Made by a program: the position numbers and the translations under genes. The notes under the pieces were generated by a model. That model had not been told where the DNA came from and searched no databases. It worked only from the letters and a program-made list of their open reading frames with translations. Below are positions 1 through 10,280 of a DNA stretch of 64,000 nucleotides, piece after piece. Source of the DNA: Bactericera cockerelli (taxonomy: Eukaryota; Arthropoda; Insecta; Hemiptera; Triozidae); NCBI GenBank assembly GCA_024516035.1, contig CM044964.1:23877956-23941955 (forward strand), written 5' to 3'. Position 1 is the first letter of the stretch. Each line of letters starts with the position of its first letter.

Positions 1-414
1 TACTATTCATAACTCTCTGAGAGGGAGGGTATAGAGAAAAAGAAAATTTATAAAGATAAAAAATAGAAGATAAAGATCAATAATTGATTATAATAAATAT
101 CTTAGCCTGAATACAAAACGCAGAAGAAACCCACTTGTTTTCCGAAAAATTAGTGGTTGTATTTTATTCAGAGTTCAGAGACACAAGCAAGAGGGCACAT
201 GGCAACTAGGAGAAGCTTACCAAATTCCCAAAAAAAGTCTGTTACTGAAGAAATGTTAACTCCCCCTGATCAGTAAACTAGGTATTTTCTCTAAGAAAAA
301 ACAGTATGATTCACTTGCAAAACTCGAAAGGAAATGGAAGAGTTAAACAATAATAATATTCAATATGAGCAATACAATAAACTATTGATCTTGCAAAAGG
401 AGATTAAAGCCAGT
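1..414. other. unassigned AT-rich sequence
   Basis: I see no open frame, RNA gene or repeat I can name here. The sequence is A-rich and reads as decayed interspersed DNA. Confidence 0.4.
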
Positions 415-567
415 ATTATGAAACAGATTGAGATTAATCTAATCCTACACTCTCCCTAACACGCCCTCTAGGGGAAATTTCAACCAATCACAGCGCATTT
501 ATTATCTGCTGTTAAACGATAGTGACTTGGACTAACAAATCCTAGATATTTAATGCTGTTTCATAAT
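415..567. mobile_element. MITE-like element with 12-bp inverted ends
   Basis: The ends ATTATGAAACAG (415-426) and CTGTTTCATAAT (556-567) are perfect inverted repeats. The interior carries the words 'cgccctctagggg' and 'caaccaatcacagcgc', which recur at 1985-2085, 37985-38075 and 59335-59415, so this is one copy of a dispersed family. No coding potential. A non-autonomous DNA transposon is the likely class; no clear target duplication was seen. Confidence 0.5.
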
Positions 568-666
568 TCGTCACTAAACAGTTCCTTTACTCTCACAGCT
601 CAAACGAACTCTCATTTATTGGTAAGAAGATGGTAGATGTCACGAGAAGTATTGTGACAAGATGGA

Positions 667-1120
667 AAATAAAATGAAGGCGTATTGAACCCCAGGCACC
701 TTTAGCCAATGTTCTGAACTTTTGTGTCCTTTACGAGTCTATTTTGGTCCCTTATAGTTGTGACAAGATGGCAGATAAATGAGAAGATATTTATCGCCCT
801 TGCAGTAGAAACCATGAGAATATTCTGTGAAGAAGGCAAACGTTGGGTCAAGGAATATGGAAAAAGCTTATAGAAAAAACTGGAAACAGTAGAGCCAGTG
901 AATTCCTAATTCAACAAATCAGCATTGCCACTCAAAGAGGCAATGCTGGAAGCATATTGTCAGTGCTTCCAATGAAAAGAGATGACAACTTGTTTTACTT
1001 ATAAATAAAAAATATAGTGTAACTAATAAAATGAGAAGTATATTGAACCCCAGGAATCTTTCAGATAATGTTCTGAACTTCTGTGTGTCTTACGACTCCT
1101 GCGAAAAAAATTTTGGTCCG
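667..1120 (+). repeat. direct repeat of about 90 bp, two copies
   Basis: The copies at about 667-745 and 1029-1120 share 'tattgaaccccagg', 'aatgttctgaactt' and 'ttttggtcc'. Between them lies unassigned sequence, including a shorter repeat of 'gtgacaagatgg' (near 655 and 760). Nature unknown. Confidence 0.5.
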
Positions 1121-1187
1121 TTCAACTCTGACCCAATGGTTGTTTTCCAAGGCGTCCCTGGACATTCATTCTCACATGTCGTCCCAC

Positions 1188-1245
1188 CACAACCCAAGAG
1201 TCCCACCACAACCCATAACCCAAGAGTCCCACCACAACTCACCGT
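1188..1245 (+). repeat. short tandem repeat, CCACCACAACCCA-type
   Basis: Three imperfect repeats of 'agtcccaccacaaccca'. The short open frames over this stretch follow from the repeat and I do not call them genes. I see nothing else nameable from here to 1555. Confidence 0.5.
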
Positions 1246-1555
1246 CCCAAATTGTATTTATGTGTCCAACGTGTGAGACACCTCAATAAACCTTGTATTG
1301 ACTCTGTTTCCCAAAAGGGACTGTCGATGTGTCCGCAAACTCTACACATGATCACACATAGGTGATCGAACCGAGCTCAATTTCGTTCAATTAAGTTTTT
1401 AATTCCCGTTGGACTTGGGAAGATATTTTTTTTCGCAATCGTTGACTCAATGTGGTCGTGCACTAGTATAAAACCCCTTCATTTTTTATAAAACCCATAA
1501 AACCCTTTCAACTTTCGCAAACATATCTTCTACAGGTGAATAACCCTGATAGTTA

Positions 1556-1788
1556 CCAGCGTCGATCGCAAGTTGAATTCAAAAGTTCTCGTTTTTCACT
1601 GAAGTTAAGCAACGTCCAGCGAGGTTAAGACTTGGACCATTCTAATTCAAACTCATGTGATGCAGGCTATTTCAGGTCCCACTCAGGCTGGGTGAAGTAG
1701 CTTTGAGTAGCTCGTTTGTGAGTTTCCAGTTAATGGAGGGTAAAACACCCGTCGTAATATGGTCGTGTAGTGGAAAGTGACGTTAAAA
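1556..1788 (+). mobile_element. 5S rRNA-derived SINE
   Basis: The head contains 'gaagttaagcaacgtccagc' followed by 'gacttgg', which matches the internal promoter region of 5S rRNA. The central domain 'ctgggtgaagtagctttgag' and 'aatggagggtaaaacacccg' follows, then the tail 'gacgttaaaacc'. Other copies are at 9065, 13188, 19712, 43030, 50583 and 60566. Confidence 0.7.
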
Positions 1789-1984
1789 CCTCCCCCCCCC
1801 TCCCCAAAACCCCTGGTCGCAATATAGATGTATGCTCTCCAACTCTAACCAACCTCAGCTTGGTGTTTAAGTGATTAACAAAAATTTATATAAAAAAATA
1901 TTTTTTGGTCTCCAATTCTCTGTCTATCTCTTATATTTATTTACCACGTTCGAATCCTAGTCATACTGTATAAGACAGTGTTTT

Positions 1985-2085
1985 TATCATAAATATAAAA
2001 CAGAATATAGTGCCTGTGATTGGTTGAAACTCCGAATTCAGGGCGTGTGACTTTAATCCTGTTTCATAAGTTGGCCCTAACAATC
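1985..2085 (-). mobile_element. fragment of the 415-567 MITE-like family
   Basis: Shares 'gattggttgaaact', 'agggcgtgtgac' and 'cctgtttcataa' with the copies at 415 and 59335, in the opposite orientation to the first. One end only is clear. A related end also occurs at about 2603-2635. Confidence 0.4.
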
Positions 2086-2205
2086 AATTGATACTTGCCG
2101 ATTTTTTTAAATGTTTTTTTAATTGTGAATTATTGAGTTTTCGGCTGCTCAGTGATCCGTAGATCATAGTAAGAGCTGTAAAGTTACTTAGAGAATTTTT
2201 CATGA

Positions 2206-2285
2206 CTGGGTTTTGAACTTGCAAACCCTCGATTACCAAATCGACGCCCCAAACACTGAGCTACCGAGACGTTAGTAAGCACAGA
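2206..2285 (-). mobile_element. SINE family E, tRNA-like head
   Basis: Read on the minus strand, it starts 'ctcggtagctcagtgtttgg' and later gives 'gcaagttcaaaacccag', a tRNA-like box A and a degraded box B. No tail recognised. An old partial copy. Confidence 0.45.
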
Positions 2286-2470
2286 AAAAAAACTCGTTCT
2301 CTAACCTGACCTGTGCTCATCCCCTCAGAAGTCCCAGTAGACCATGGGAAAGCTTTTTTCTTCAATTTTCACCTCAATCTGTGTCTCAATTTAAAACTCC
2401 TAACATCCGGTCAGTAACCCATGGATTGTGATTCCCTGGGCCTTTCGGAAATTACGAAAAAAAGTCAGAC

Positions 2471-2539
2471 ATGTTTAAGCAAGATGAACAAAAGTCATTG
2501 GCATTAGGATGTTCCTTAGTTCCAATGAAAGACTTTAAG
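2471..2539 (+). CDS. possible coding exon (unrecognised), low confidence
   Basis: An ATG at 2471 opens 23 codons that end exactly at AAG followed by a consensus splice donor GTAAGT (2540-2545) and a T run. The peptide MFKQDEQKSLALGCSLVPMK plus DFK has ordinary soluble-protein composition, unlike the repeat-derived frames around it. The frame is open upstream for about 14 codons, with no clear acceptor. I do not recognise the protein and found no convincing next exon, so this may be chance. Confidence 0.15.
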
Positions 2540-2867
2540 GTAAGTTTTTTTTTCCCATTTTTAATTGTTTGGTAGCCGTATATTTGATTGCGCTTGACAG
2601 TGAGGGCCAAATTATGAAATGGGATTAGTTAATTTTAGTTGACAATATCCCTTAACTCTCACCTTGACAACAATTAATGTAGAGGTCATATATCATTATT
2701 ATTATCAAAGCCGGGTTTGTAGCTGTATATTAGCTCTATGTCGTTACGAATGGCCAGCCTTCTTGACGAAAAATTTAGAAAATTTACTTTGGAATACCTA
2801 TCGGTCAGCTGATAAGATCTAGGGTCGTCTTAGACTTACTAATCCAGTTTCATGATATGATAACCAA

Positions 2868-2907
2868 TTTAACTCCAGTTGAAAAGTACGGGCAAACAGC
2901 TAGTAAT
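2868..2907 (+). mobile_element. relic of a Helitron 3' end
   Basis: 'gttgaaaagtacgggcaaac' followed by 'agctag' matches the 3' hairpin and CTAG end of the Helitrons at 12497 and 51216. The rest of the element is not recognisable. Confidence 0.45.
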
Positions 2908-3029
2908 CAATATTATTTCGTAGGCAATTATGAGACAGTTGTCAGTTCCAACAAAGTAAAGGAGCATTTTTTTCCTTCTTACAGATACAAAGCGATCGTA
3001 GACAAAGCAGCTTCGTTAAAATATCTCGG

Positions 3030-3165
3030 TTCTTCTTCTCCTTTTTTTTCCTTATTTCTCTCGCTCCCTCTTTTTTTCTATTTCTCCTCCTTTATCTTAT
3101 CCCTCTATTTTTTCTCTCTCCCTTTTACTCTCTTTTCATCCTTACCCCCATGTTCTATCTACCAG
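3030..3165 (+). repeat. pyrimidine-rich tract
   Basis: A C/T-rich stretch directly outside the left end of the giant inverted repeat. A matching pyrimidine tract lies directly outside the right end (11035-11400). Confidence 0.7.
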
Positions 3166-3176
3166 GTCCGTGAAGA

Positions 3177-3472
3177 TAGCACCCGACATTGAAGCTAGAA
3201 TTTTGTACCACCTACCATAATAATGTACTAATTATGTACTGTTAGGAACAACAAACCCCGAATTTTGTACTCCAACCGTAACCCCAGGAGAGCGGTTGAA
3301 ACATGTCGGGTGCTAACTTCACGCTAGCACCCGACATTGAAGCTAGAATTTTGTACCACCTACCATAATAATGTACTAATTATGTACTGTTAGGAACAAC
3401 AAACCCCGAATTTTGTACTCCAACCGTAACCCCAGGAGAGGGGTTGGAACATGTCGGGTGCTAACTTCACGA
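3177..3472 (+). repeat. two tandem 148-bp units, each with inverted ends
   Basis: Each unit begins TAGCACCCGACAT and ends ATGTCGGGTGCTA, a perfect 13-bp inverted repeat, so each looks like a small MITE in tandem. The interior repeats 'gtac' words and 'aacaaaccccgaattttgta'. A third diverged copy follows from about 3480. The same array lies inverted at about 10725-11024. Confidence 0.75.
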
Positions 3473-4067
3473 TTTTAACCGATGGAGCTAGAATATTGTA
3501 CCGCATACCAAAATAATCTCTGAATTATGTACTCCCAGGAACAACAAACCCCGAATTTTGTACTCCAACCGTAACGCCAGGAGAGAGGTTTTAACATCGA
3601 AAAACCCACCCCCCGCCTCGCCTATTGAAACGCAAATCAGATGCAGAACTGTATGGAACCCCGTGCCTCTCTCATTGCAACGAAGCGATGGGAGCAGAGG
3701 TGCGGGGGGACTCCACGTTGTTCTCATGAATTAAACCATAGGTTCTCAAACGGTGGTACTCGGGGCAGTTTCAGATGGTACGGGAAGCCATTTTCAGTTG
3801 TACACAAAATATGATAAAATTTTGACCGTACACAAAGACCGTGAAAGATAATATTATATGTTTAACACTAGTAGTTAAGTTGATTTTTTGATGAAAATCA
3901 ATATCAAGTCTCCACAAAAAAATAATAAAAGACCTACTACCCTTTGTTACCACATAATTATATGTGCGAATCTGGCTTTTCATGTTGTATTTGTAAAACA
4001 CAAATATAGGAGTAAGTTAGAAGTGTCCTCTGACATTCGCGTTAAAATGAGTAACATTCAACCTGAT

Positions 4068-4220
4068 TAGACCGACCTCAGTAGTTTAATCGATAGGGCG
4101 GCGGACTTGTTACCTGGAGGTCGGTGGTTCAAGTCCTGGTTTCAGCGTAGATTTAGTAAAGCGAGTTTGAGTAGTTATGACATCACGAAAGTGATTAACA
4201 CAAGTATGATAGCTAATAAA
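4068..4220 (+). mobile_element. SINE family A with target-site duplication
   Basis: Head 'gcggcggacttgttacctgg', box B 'ggttcaagtcc' and tail 'gtgattaacacaa'. It is flanked by 'gtaacattcaacctgat' (4051-4067) and 'gtaacattcagcctgat' (4221-4237), a 17-bp duplication with one mismatch. The opposite arm has the unoccupied site at 10264-10280. This fixes the family A boundaries at about 153 bp. Confidence 0.85.
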
Positions 4221-4489
4221 GTAACATTCAGCCTGATATTGATGCAATTGTTTCTGAGAAGAGTAGGTATATAATAAAATGTAATCTCACAGAATTTAGA
4301 TAGGTAGACCTTTCCATTTTTTTTCGTCGCAGATAATTCAGATGCAGGCGTTGCTGACGAAGATAAACAATCGTTTATTGATGTGACGTTTATATTACGC
4401 TCACATTTCTTTGGTAGGTATGTACCTACCTTATTTTTAACCTTCAGCTTCTTTGTGGAACTGTGTTAAGTACGATATTATGTAATAAG

Positions 4490-4612
4490 TTATCATATTT
4501 GTGCTATTCACTTTCGTGATGTCACAACTACTCAAACTCGCTTTACTCAATCTATGCTGAAACCGGGACTTGAACCACCGACCTCCGGGTTACAAGTCCG
4601 CCGCCTTATCGG
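4490..4612 (-). mobile_element. SINE family A, partial
   Basis: On the minus strand it reads from 'aaggcggcggacttgtaacc' through the box B region to the tail 'gaaagtgaatagcac'. It lacks the first bases of the head. The same truncated copy sits in the other arm (9893-10020), so it predates the arm duplication. Confidence 0.7.
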
Positions 4613-4734
4613 TAATAACATAATGTCATACTCTGTATACCTATTACTGTTAATTTTTATAATAAATCATAAATCGCTTCTGAAATTTTCAATTTTATAT
4701 TTACCTTTTTCCTAACAAACGGAACACTGTGAAC

Positions 4735-4895
4735 TCAGATTTTCCAAACGTCGTGGGTTCGAATCCAAGTGAGGACATGACAAATACCTTCTGTTTGGAA
4801 TTCTTATCACATGATCTTGGCTTGCTGCTAGGAAAATGAGACTTTAATAGTTCTAATTCGGCAGTATAAACAAGCCGATATTATTATTATTATTA
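4735..4895 (+). mobile_element. SINE family E, partial
   Basis: Contains 'cgtgggttcgaatccaagtg' (box B), 'gaggacatgacaa', 'gagactttaatagttctaat' and 'cagtataaacaagccgatat', then an (ATT)n tail. Matched by the inverted copy at 9625-9790. Confidence 0.65.
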
Positions 4896-4917
4896 TTTAT
4901 ATAATTACATGCTATGA

Positions 4918-5159
4918 TTAAGTAGTAGTCAAGGTGGCAGAGTGAGTTAGCGCGCTAGGCCAATACGCACGGTGACCTGGGTTCGATCCCCAGCGAGGTA
5001 GGATTTTTTCTGCTCTGTACTTAGATGTTCGGGGTCCACTCACATATATTACCTCGTGAGGAAAAATGTGTAGCTCTTTTGATGTGAAACAGCGACTGGT
5101 GGCGTAATTATAGGCAAAAAAATCGTACAAGATATTGTATATTAAAGTGGTAAAGTCCT
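4918..5159 (+). mobile_element. SINE family C, 3'-truncated
   Basis: Starts 'agtagtcaaggtggcagag', box A region 'gagttagcgcgctaggc', box B 'gggttcgatcccc', then 'tctgctctgtacttagatg' and 'cctcgtgaggaaaaatg'. It stops at the arm boundary, before the family tail seen in the inverted partner (9310-9592). Confidence 0.75.
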
Positions 5160-5690
5160 CTGTAGCAAATAATAATAATTGCAACTTTACGGTTGCTAGA
5201 TAAGGTTTATCTAGCTTTATTTGGGGGAGCGGTTCCTGTTTTTGACTTATCCGCCTCCCTGTTTTTGACTTTTTTTTGTTATCATCCTGTGTGTTTTCTG
5301 TGATCATGTTGTTACTTTCCTGCTAATTTAACCACAGGAACATACATTTAATTTGTATTCGTGTCTTTGTTTGTTGGGCAGTTTGAGTTAAGTCATTGTC
5401 TAGTCAGTGTTGTATATTGTATCCCCCAAAAATACACTTCGTGTGCAAAAAACACCAAGAAAATTAGAATCCTTCAAAATCAATTACCTTAAAACAATTG
5501 TCTAAAAAGGAACTGATATCAAATGAATGCCAAGTTCTTATAAACTGGAAATCATTTGCCAGGAAAGGAGTCTCAAGAACAGAAATCAAACTGAGGATTG
5601 GACATAACATTTCCCATTATTCTGCAATTTATTAACGCTTTTTAACATTAAAAAAACTTAAAAAAAACTGCAGAATCTGAGTAAATCTGC
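5160..5690. other. unassigned spacer between the arms
   Basis: AT-rich sequence with no open frame or repeat I recognise; it ends in A runs before the pyrimidine microsatellite. Confidence 0.4.
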
Positions 5691-5694
5691 CTAT

Positions 5695-5905
5695 TTATCT
5701 CTCTCTTCTCTCTTTCTATCTCTCTTTCTCTCTATCTCTCTCTTTCTATCTGTTTCTATTTCTATTTCTCTCTCTCTTCTCTCTTTCTATCTCTCTATCC
5801 CTCTCTTCTCTCTTTCTATCTCTATTTCTCTTTCTCTCTCTCTCTTCTCTCTTTCTTTCTCTCTCTCTCTTCTCTCTTTCTATCTCTATTTCTCTTTCTC
5901 TCTTA
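5695..5905 (+). repeat. TC-rich microsatellite
   Basis: Interrupted (TC)n and (TCTCTTTC)n, directly abutting the 5' end of a truncated LINE fragment. The LINE seems to have inserted into, or been cut off at, this tract. Confidence 0.8.
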
Positions 5906-7178
5906 GGTTCCCTGTGTTTCTTGGAAAAGATCCTGGAAAAATACTTAGAGTCAAAGATGAAAAAATATTGTACAGAAAACAATATAATTCCAAAATTCCA
6001 ATTTGGATTCCAACCAAAAAAGAGTACGCTGACTCTACTTGAAGACTTTTCAGGAATATTAAATAGTGCCCTTGACCAGAAAAAGTACGTCATAATCCTG
6101 TGGCTTGATCTCACGCGCGCTTTCGAAACAATCCCTCACGAGAACCTACTGAAAAAACTCCAAGACATAGGTATGAATAATTCCTTATTTAAAAATTTCT
6201 ATGAAGGAAGAAAACAAGTTACGAAAGTAGGGGAAGTAATAAGTGAGGAGCTTTTGATTGAGGACGGCGTGGTGACCGGTGGCATAACCAGTCCTGGAAA
6301 ATACAACTGCTACACGCATGACATCAAGTACCTACCGCTCAAGAGTCATCTACGCCAGTTCGCAGATGATTCCTGTATAATCTCAGTGGATTAAAAGCCT
6401 AGAGAAAGCAGTGGAAAACGCACAGCAGGACTTCATGTCAATACAAAAGTGTATCTATAATAATGGTATTTATATCAATCAAAGTAAGACGGAAGCCATG
6501 GCCCTTGGAACATGCACAGGAATTAGGGACATAACAAACCACAGGATAAAGTGTCACACACGATCTTGCCTCTATTTGGAACTTTATACCCTTGATTGTA
6601 CCTGTGAGTACCTAACATATGCCACTGACTGTAGGTACCTCGGAGTTCTTATTGATAATAAATTCAAAATGAAGTCGCACGTGAACCTCCTGTGTAAAAA
6701 ATTAAGAATCATCAATTACCAATTCAGAAAAAGTAACTTGGCTGTCCTGTCACTCAACACGAAAGCAATGCTGTATCATGCTCTGGTGGAGTCTATCCTT
6801 CGCTATGGTGTGACATTGTACTCATACTCCCCACAGTATGTCCTGGAGCCACTAAGCAAGATACAGAAAAAAATTCTCAAGTACCTGTTCAAAGATCACA
6901 GCGGGAAGTTCCTACAACCCCAGTCATTAGCCAAGTTCATAAATATAATAAACAATTTTAAAAATCCAGAATTTAGAAAAATTAAGATCACAGTTTACCC
7001 AATTAGAAATAAGGAATTTATAAGTTTGATTGTACGTACACAGTACGGAGAGAGGCTATTTAGTTATTGTATACCTAAACTGTTAAACAGATATTGTAGC
7101 GACTTTTTATATGAAGAAAATATGTCCATTGTTAAAGAAAAACTCAAAATAAAATTAATTCAAGAACAAAACATATAA
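5906..7178 (+). pseudogene. truncated, frameshifted non-LTR retrotransposon reverse transcriptase
   Basis: This is the RT core and C-terminal part of a LINE polymerase, which would copy LINE RNA at a nicked target. The first frame (5921-6394) has 'FQFGFQPKKSTLTLLEDF', the catalytic stretch 'LDLTRAFETIPHENLLKKL' and the second catalytic box QFADDS. The frame then breaks at about 6388-6392, where one T seems to be missing from 'gtggattaaaa', and continues in another frame at 6393-7178 with 'NGIYINQSKTEAMALG', 'LGVLIDNKFKMKSHV' and 'ALVESILRYGVTLYSYSPQY'. The usual GVxQG motif reads GVVTGGITSP, so a key glutamine is lost. The endonuclease and N-terminus are absent. This is a dead copy; the clade is uncertain (jockey/I-like in style). 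Confidence 0.8.
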
Positions 7179-7544
7179 ATAGGTTATTTTGTGTTACTAC
7201 TTTGCTTTGCCCATTGTTTCGCCACTGGTCGCTGCTCATTTTGGGCGCTAAAACAATCGGGGTATAAAGCTAAAAACTTGAGCTCTAAAATCTTGAGGAT
7301 TCGAACCCAGATCGCAGACTATGCGAGCCACGGAGGCTATCATAAAATAGTAGAATAAATTAAAAAATAGAAATTGAAATTGAAAATACAAAATACTTGG
7401 CTTATTATATACTATACTATACATACATACCTTATTTTATACCGATATCTTCATTGCAATTAATAATTATGTCATTTTTTAAACTTTAGATATATGTAAG
7501 TAATAGAAGAGAGCTTACCATCTCAGAAGTTATTTTATTAGCTT
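7179..7544. other. unassigned, with a degraded tRNA-like box
   Basis: Mostly AT-rich. At about 7295-7340 the minus strand has 'gggttcgaatcctcaag' (box B-like) and 'ccgtggctcgcatag', probably an old SINE head. Nothing else stands out. Confidence 0.3.
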
Positions 7545-7755
7545 ATTATTTATTATTATACAATGCTTTATTAGGTATAAATGGACATTATGTACATACA
7601 AATAATTAATTTAACAATGAAAAAAAATGGAAACAATATATACAATGAAAATGAAAAAGAATAGAAAATATATAAAAACATAAGTCCTAACTAAAGGGCG
7701 GGGTTATTGCCTATGGCAATCTCATAGCTTAGGTGGTAGTCTTAAGATAAATTTA
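7545..7755 (-). mobile_element. LINE 3' tail copy
   Basis: On the minus strand it reads 'gagattgccataggcaat', then 'aaccccgccctttagttagg', then A/T-rich sequence with 'aataaagcattg'. The motif ATTGCC-ATA-GGCAAT can form a short hairpin and is conserved in about a dozen copies in this window. Confidence 0.65.
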
Positions 7756-7789
7756 TTGTAAAAAATATATGAAAATTATCAATCAATCA

Positions 7790-8654
7790 ATCAAATCTCT
7801 CTCTCTCTTCTATCTTTCTCTTCTCTCTCTCTCTCTCTCACACCTCTCTCTGTCACCTCTATTCTGTCTCTCTCTTCTCTCTCTCTTCTCCCTATCTCTC
7901 TTCTCTCTTCTCTCCTTCTCTTCTCTCTTCTCTCTTTCTCTCTTCTCTCTCTCTCTTCTCTCTTCTCTCTTCTCTCTTCTCTCTTCTCTCTTTCTCTCTT
8001 CTCTCTTCTCTCTTCTCTCTTCTCTCTTTCTTTCTTCTTCTCTTCTCTCTTCTCTCTTTCTTCTTTCTCTCTCTCTTCTCTCATTTCCTTCTTCTCTTCC
8101 TCTCTCCTTCTCTCTTCTTCTTCCTCTCTCTCCTTCCTCCCTCTTCTTCTTTCTCTCTTTCTCTCTCTCTCTTCTCCTTTTCCACTTCTTTCTCTCTTTT
8201 TCTTTCCTCTCTCCTTCTCCTTCTCTTTCTCTCTTTCCTTTATCCTCTTCCTTTCTCTTTTCCCTCTCTCTTTTCTTCTTTCTCTTTTTCTCTATTTCTT
8301 CTTTTTTCTCTCTCTTTCTTCTTTTCTTCTTTTCTTTTCCCCCCTACTTTTCTCTTTTTCTCTTTTTATCTCTTCTCCTTTTCTCTCTCTCTCTACTTTC
8401 TCCTTCTTCTCTTTCTCTCTTCTCTATTCTTCTCTTTTCTTTATCTTCTCTTTCTCTTTCCTCTTCTCTCTTCTCTCTTCTATCTTTCTTCTCTCTCTTC
8501 TTCTCTCTTCTCTCTTTTCTCTCTTCTCTCTTCTCTTCTTCTCTCTTCTCTCTTCTCTCTTCCTCTTCTCTTTCTCTCTTCTCTTCTTCTCTCTTCTCTT
8601 TCTTCTCTTTCTCTCTTCTCTCTTCTCTTCTCTCTTCTCTTTCTCTCTTCTCTC

Positions 8655-8686
<32 letters not shown>

Positions 8687-8947
8687 CTTCTCTCTTCTCT
8701 CTTTCTTCTCTCTCTCTCTTCTCTCTTTCTCTCTTTCTCCTTTCTCTCTCTCTTTCTCTCTCTTTTCTCTCTCTTTCTCTCTCTCTTCTCTTTCTCTCTT
8801 CTCTTTCTCTCTCTTTCTCTCTCTTTCTCTCTTTCCTTCTTTTCCTTTCTCTTCTCTCTCTTTCCTCTCTCCTTCTCTTCTCTTCTCTTCTCTTTCTTCT
8901 CTCTCTCTCTCTTGTCCTCTCTCCTCTCTCTTCTTTTCTCTTCTCTT

Positions 8948-8984
<37 letters not shown>

Positions 8985-8998
8985 CTCTCTATCACTCT
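7790..8998 (+). repeat. 1.2-kb polypyrimidine tract
   Basis: Almost uninterrupted C and T on the plus strand, built of TCTCT, TTCTC and CTCTTTC words. The long open frames on both strands here (Ser/Leu/Phe on plus, Arg/Glu/Lys on minus) are compositional and I do not call them genes. It lies inside the giant inverted repeat, next to a terminal-like motif at 9001-9019. Confidence 0.9.
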
Positions 8999-9000
8999 CT

Positions 9001-9019
9001 ATCGGGTGCCAACTTCACG
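9001..9019. repeat. internal copy of the inverted-repeat terminus
   Basis: 'tcgggtgccaacttcacgc' closely matches the terminus of the 148-bp unit (ATGTCGGGTGCTA plus 'acttcacgc'). It sits at the exact end of the polypyrimidine tract. Confidence 0.55.
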
Positions 9020-9064
9020 CCGGACAACATGTACAAAGTTCCAAGTATTTTTTGAACTTGCCCT

Positions 9065-9292
9065 ACAACTGCATTGCATGGTCATATCACGACGGGGGTG
9101 TTACCCTCCATTCGTAGGAAACTCACAAACCTGCTACCCACATTAACCTCACCCAGCCTGGGTTGGGTCAGATTAATGTGTTAAGCAACGTTAAACAACG
9201 TTTACCTCGCTAAACGTTGCTTAACCTCGGTGATCCTGAGAGAACTGGTGCATTCAACGCGCCAGCGACGCCACGCTGGCAATTTGGAGTTT
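9065..9292 (-). mobile_element. 5S rRNA-derived SINE
   Basis: Minus-strand order: 'gcgttgaatgcaccagttct', 'aggatcaccgaggttaagca', a small internal duplication of 'taaacaacgt'-type sequence, the central domain 'ctgggtgaggttaatgtggg', 'gaatggagggtaacaccccc' and 'gtgatatgaccatgcaatg'. A fairly complete copy. Confidence 0.75.
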
Positions 9293-9309
9293 AATGTTCC
9301 TTAAATATA

Positions 9310-9592
9310 TTATACGTCACAACTTGGTGGGTAGCGCTGAATTATAGGACTATACCACCTTAATATACAATATCTTGTACAATTTTTGCCTATAATTCCG
9401 CCACTGGTCGCTGTTTCACATCAAAAGAGCTACACATTTTTCCTCACGAGGTATATACCTCCGAGTGGACCCCGAACATCTAAGTACAGAGCAGAAAAAA
9501 TCCTACCTCGCTGGGGATCGAACCCAGGTTACCGTGCGTGCAATGCCTAGCGCGCCAACTCACTCTGCCACCTTGACTACTACTAAATCATA
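9310..9592 (-). mobile_element. SINE family C
   Basis: A nearly complete family C copy: head 'gagttggcgcgctaggcatt', box B 'gggttcgatcccc', 'cctcgtgaggaaaaatg', 'cgaccagtggcggaattata' and the tail 'cgctacccaccaagttgtga'. It crosses the inner arm boundary. Confidence 0.75.
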
Positions 9593-9624
9593 GCATGTAA
9601 TTATATAAATAATAATAATAATAA

Positions 9625-9790
9625 TAATAATATCGGCTTGTTTATACTGCCGAATTAGGACTATTAAAGTCTCATTTTCCCAGCAGCAAGTCACGATCAT
9701 GTAATAAGAATTCCAAACAGTAGGTATCTTGTCATGTCCTCACTTGGATTCGAACCCACGACGTTTGGAAAATCTGTGTTCACAGTGTTC
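9625..9790 (-). mobile_element. SINE family E, partial
   Basis: The (ATT)n tail is at 9605-9632; the body has 'cgtgggttcgaatccaagtg' and 'gaggacatgacaa'. Same copy as 4735-4895 in the opposite arm. Confidence 0.65.
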
Positions 9791-9892
9791 CGTTTGTTAG
9801 GAAAAAGGAAAATATAAAATTTCAGAAGCAATTTATGATTTATTATAAAAGTAAACAGTAATAGGTACACAGAGTATGACATTATGTTATTA

Positions 9893-10020
9893 CCGATAAG
9901 GCCGCGGACTTGTAACCTGGAGGTCGGTGGTTCAAGTCCCGGTTTCAGCATAGATTGAGTAAAGCGAGTTTGAGTAGTTGTGACATCACGAAAGTGAACA
10001 GCACAAATATGATAACTTAT
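9893..10020 (+). mobile_element. SINE family A, partial
   Basis: Same 5'-truncated copy as 4490-4612: 'gcggacttgtaacctggagg', box B 'ggttcaagtccc', tail 'gaaagtgaacagcaca'. Confidence 0.7.
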
Positions 10021-10263
10021 TACTTATTACATAATAATATATCATACTTAACACAATTCCACAAAGAAGCTGACGTTAAAAAATAAGGTAGGTACATACC
10101 TACCAAAGTAATGTGAGGTTATAAACGTCACATCAATAAACGATTGTTTATCTTCGTCAGCAACGCCTGCATCTGAGTTATCTGCGACGAAAAAAAATGG
10201 AAAGGTCTACCCTATCTACATTCTGTGACATTACCTACTCTTCTCCGAAACAATTGCATCAAT

Positions 10264-10280
10264 ATCAGGCTAAATGTTAC
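10264..10280 (-). other. empty insertion site for the family A SINE at 4068
   Basis: 'atcaggctaaatgttac' is the single uninterrupted copy of the 17-bp sequence that is duplicated around the SINE in the left arm, with one mismatch. It shows the SINE inserted after the arms were duplicated. Confidence 0.8.

Larger units (their letters stand above)
3169..5159 (+). mobile_element. left arm of a giant inverted repeat (foldback-like)
   Basis: This arm is repeated in inverted orientation at 9346-11028, at what looks like well over 90% identity in the outer part. Order from the outside: tandem 148-bp units (3177-3472), a diverged third unit, unique sequence, a SINE family A copy present only in this arm (4068-4220), an inverted family A copy, a family E copy and a family C copy. 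The arm ends abruptly inside family C at 'aaagtcct'. Long inverted arms with terminal tandem repeats are the layout of foldback-type DNA transposons; a segmental inverted duplication is the alternative. Confidence 0.7.

Noticed and set aside
1290..1500. Possible retroviral-type LTR end near 'aataaaccttgtattgactc'
   Set aside because: No second LTR, primer site or gag/pol text anywhere nearby.
7769..9055. 428-codon plus-strand frame and minus-strand frames rich in Arg/Glu
   Set aside because: Pure consequence of a polypyrimidine tract, which cannot contain stop codons.
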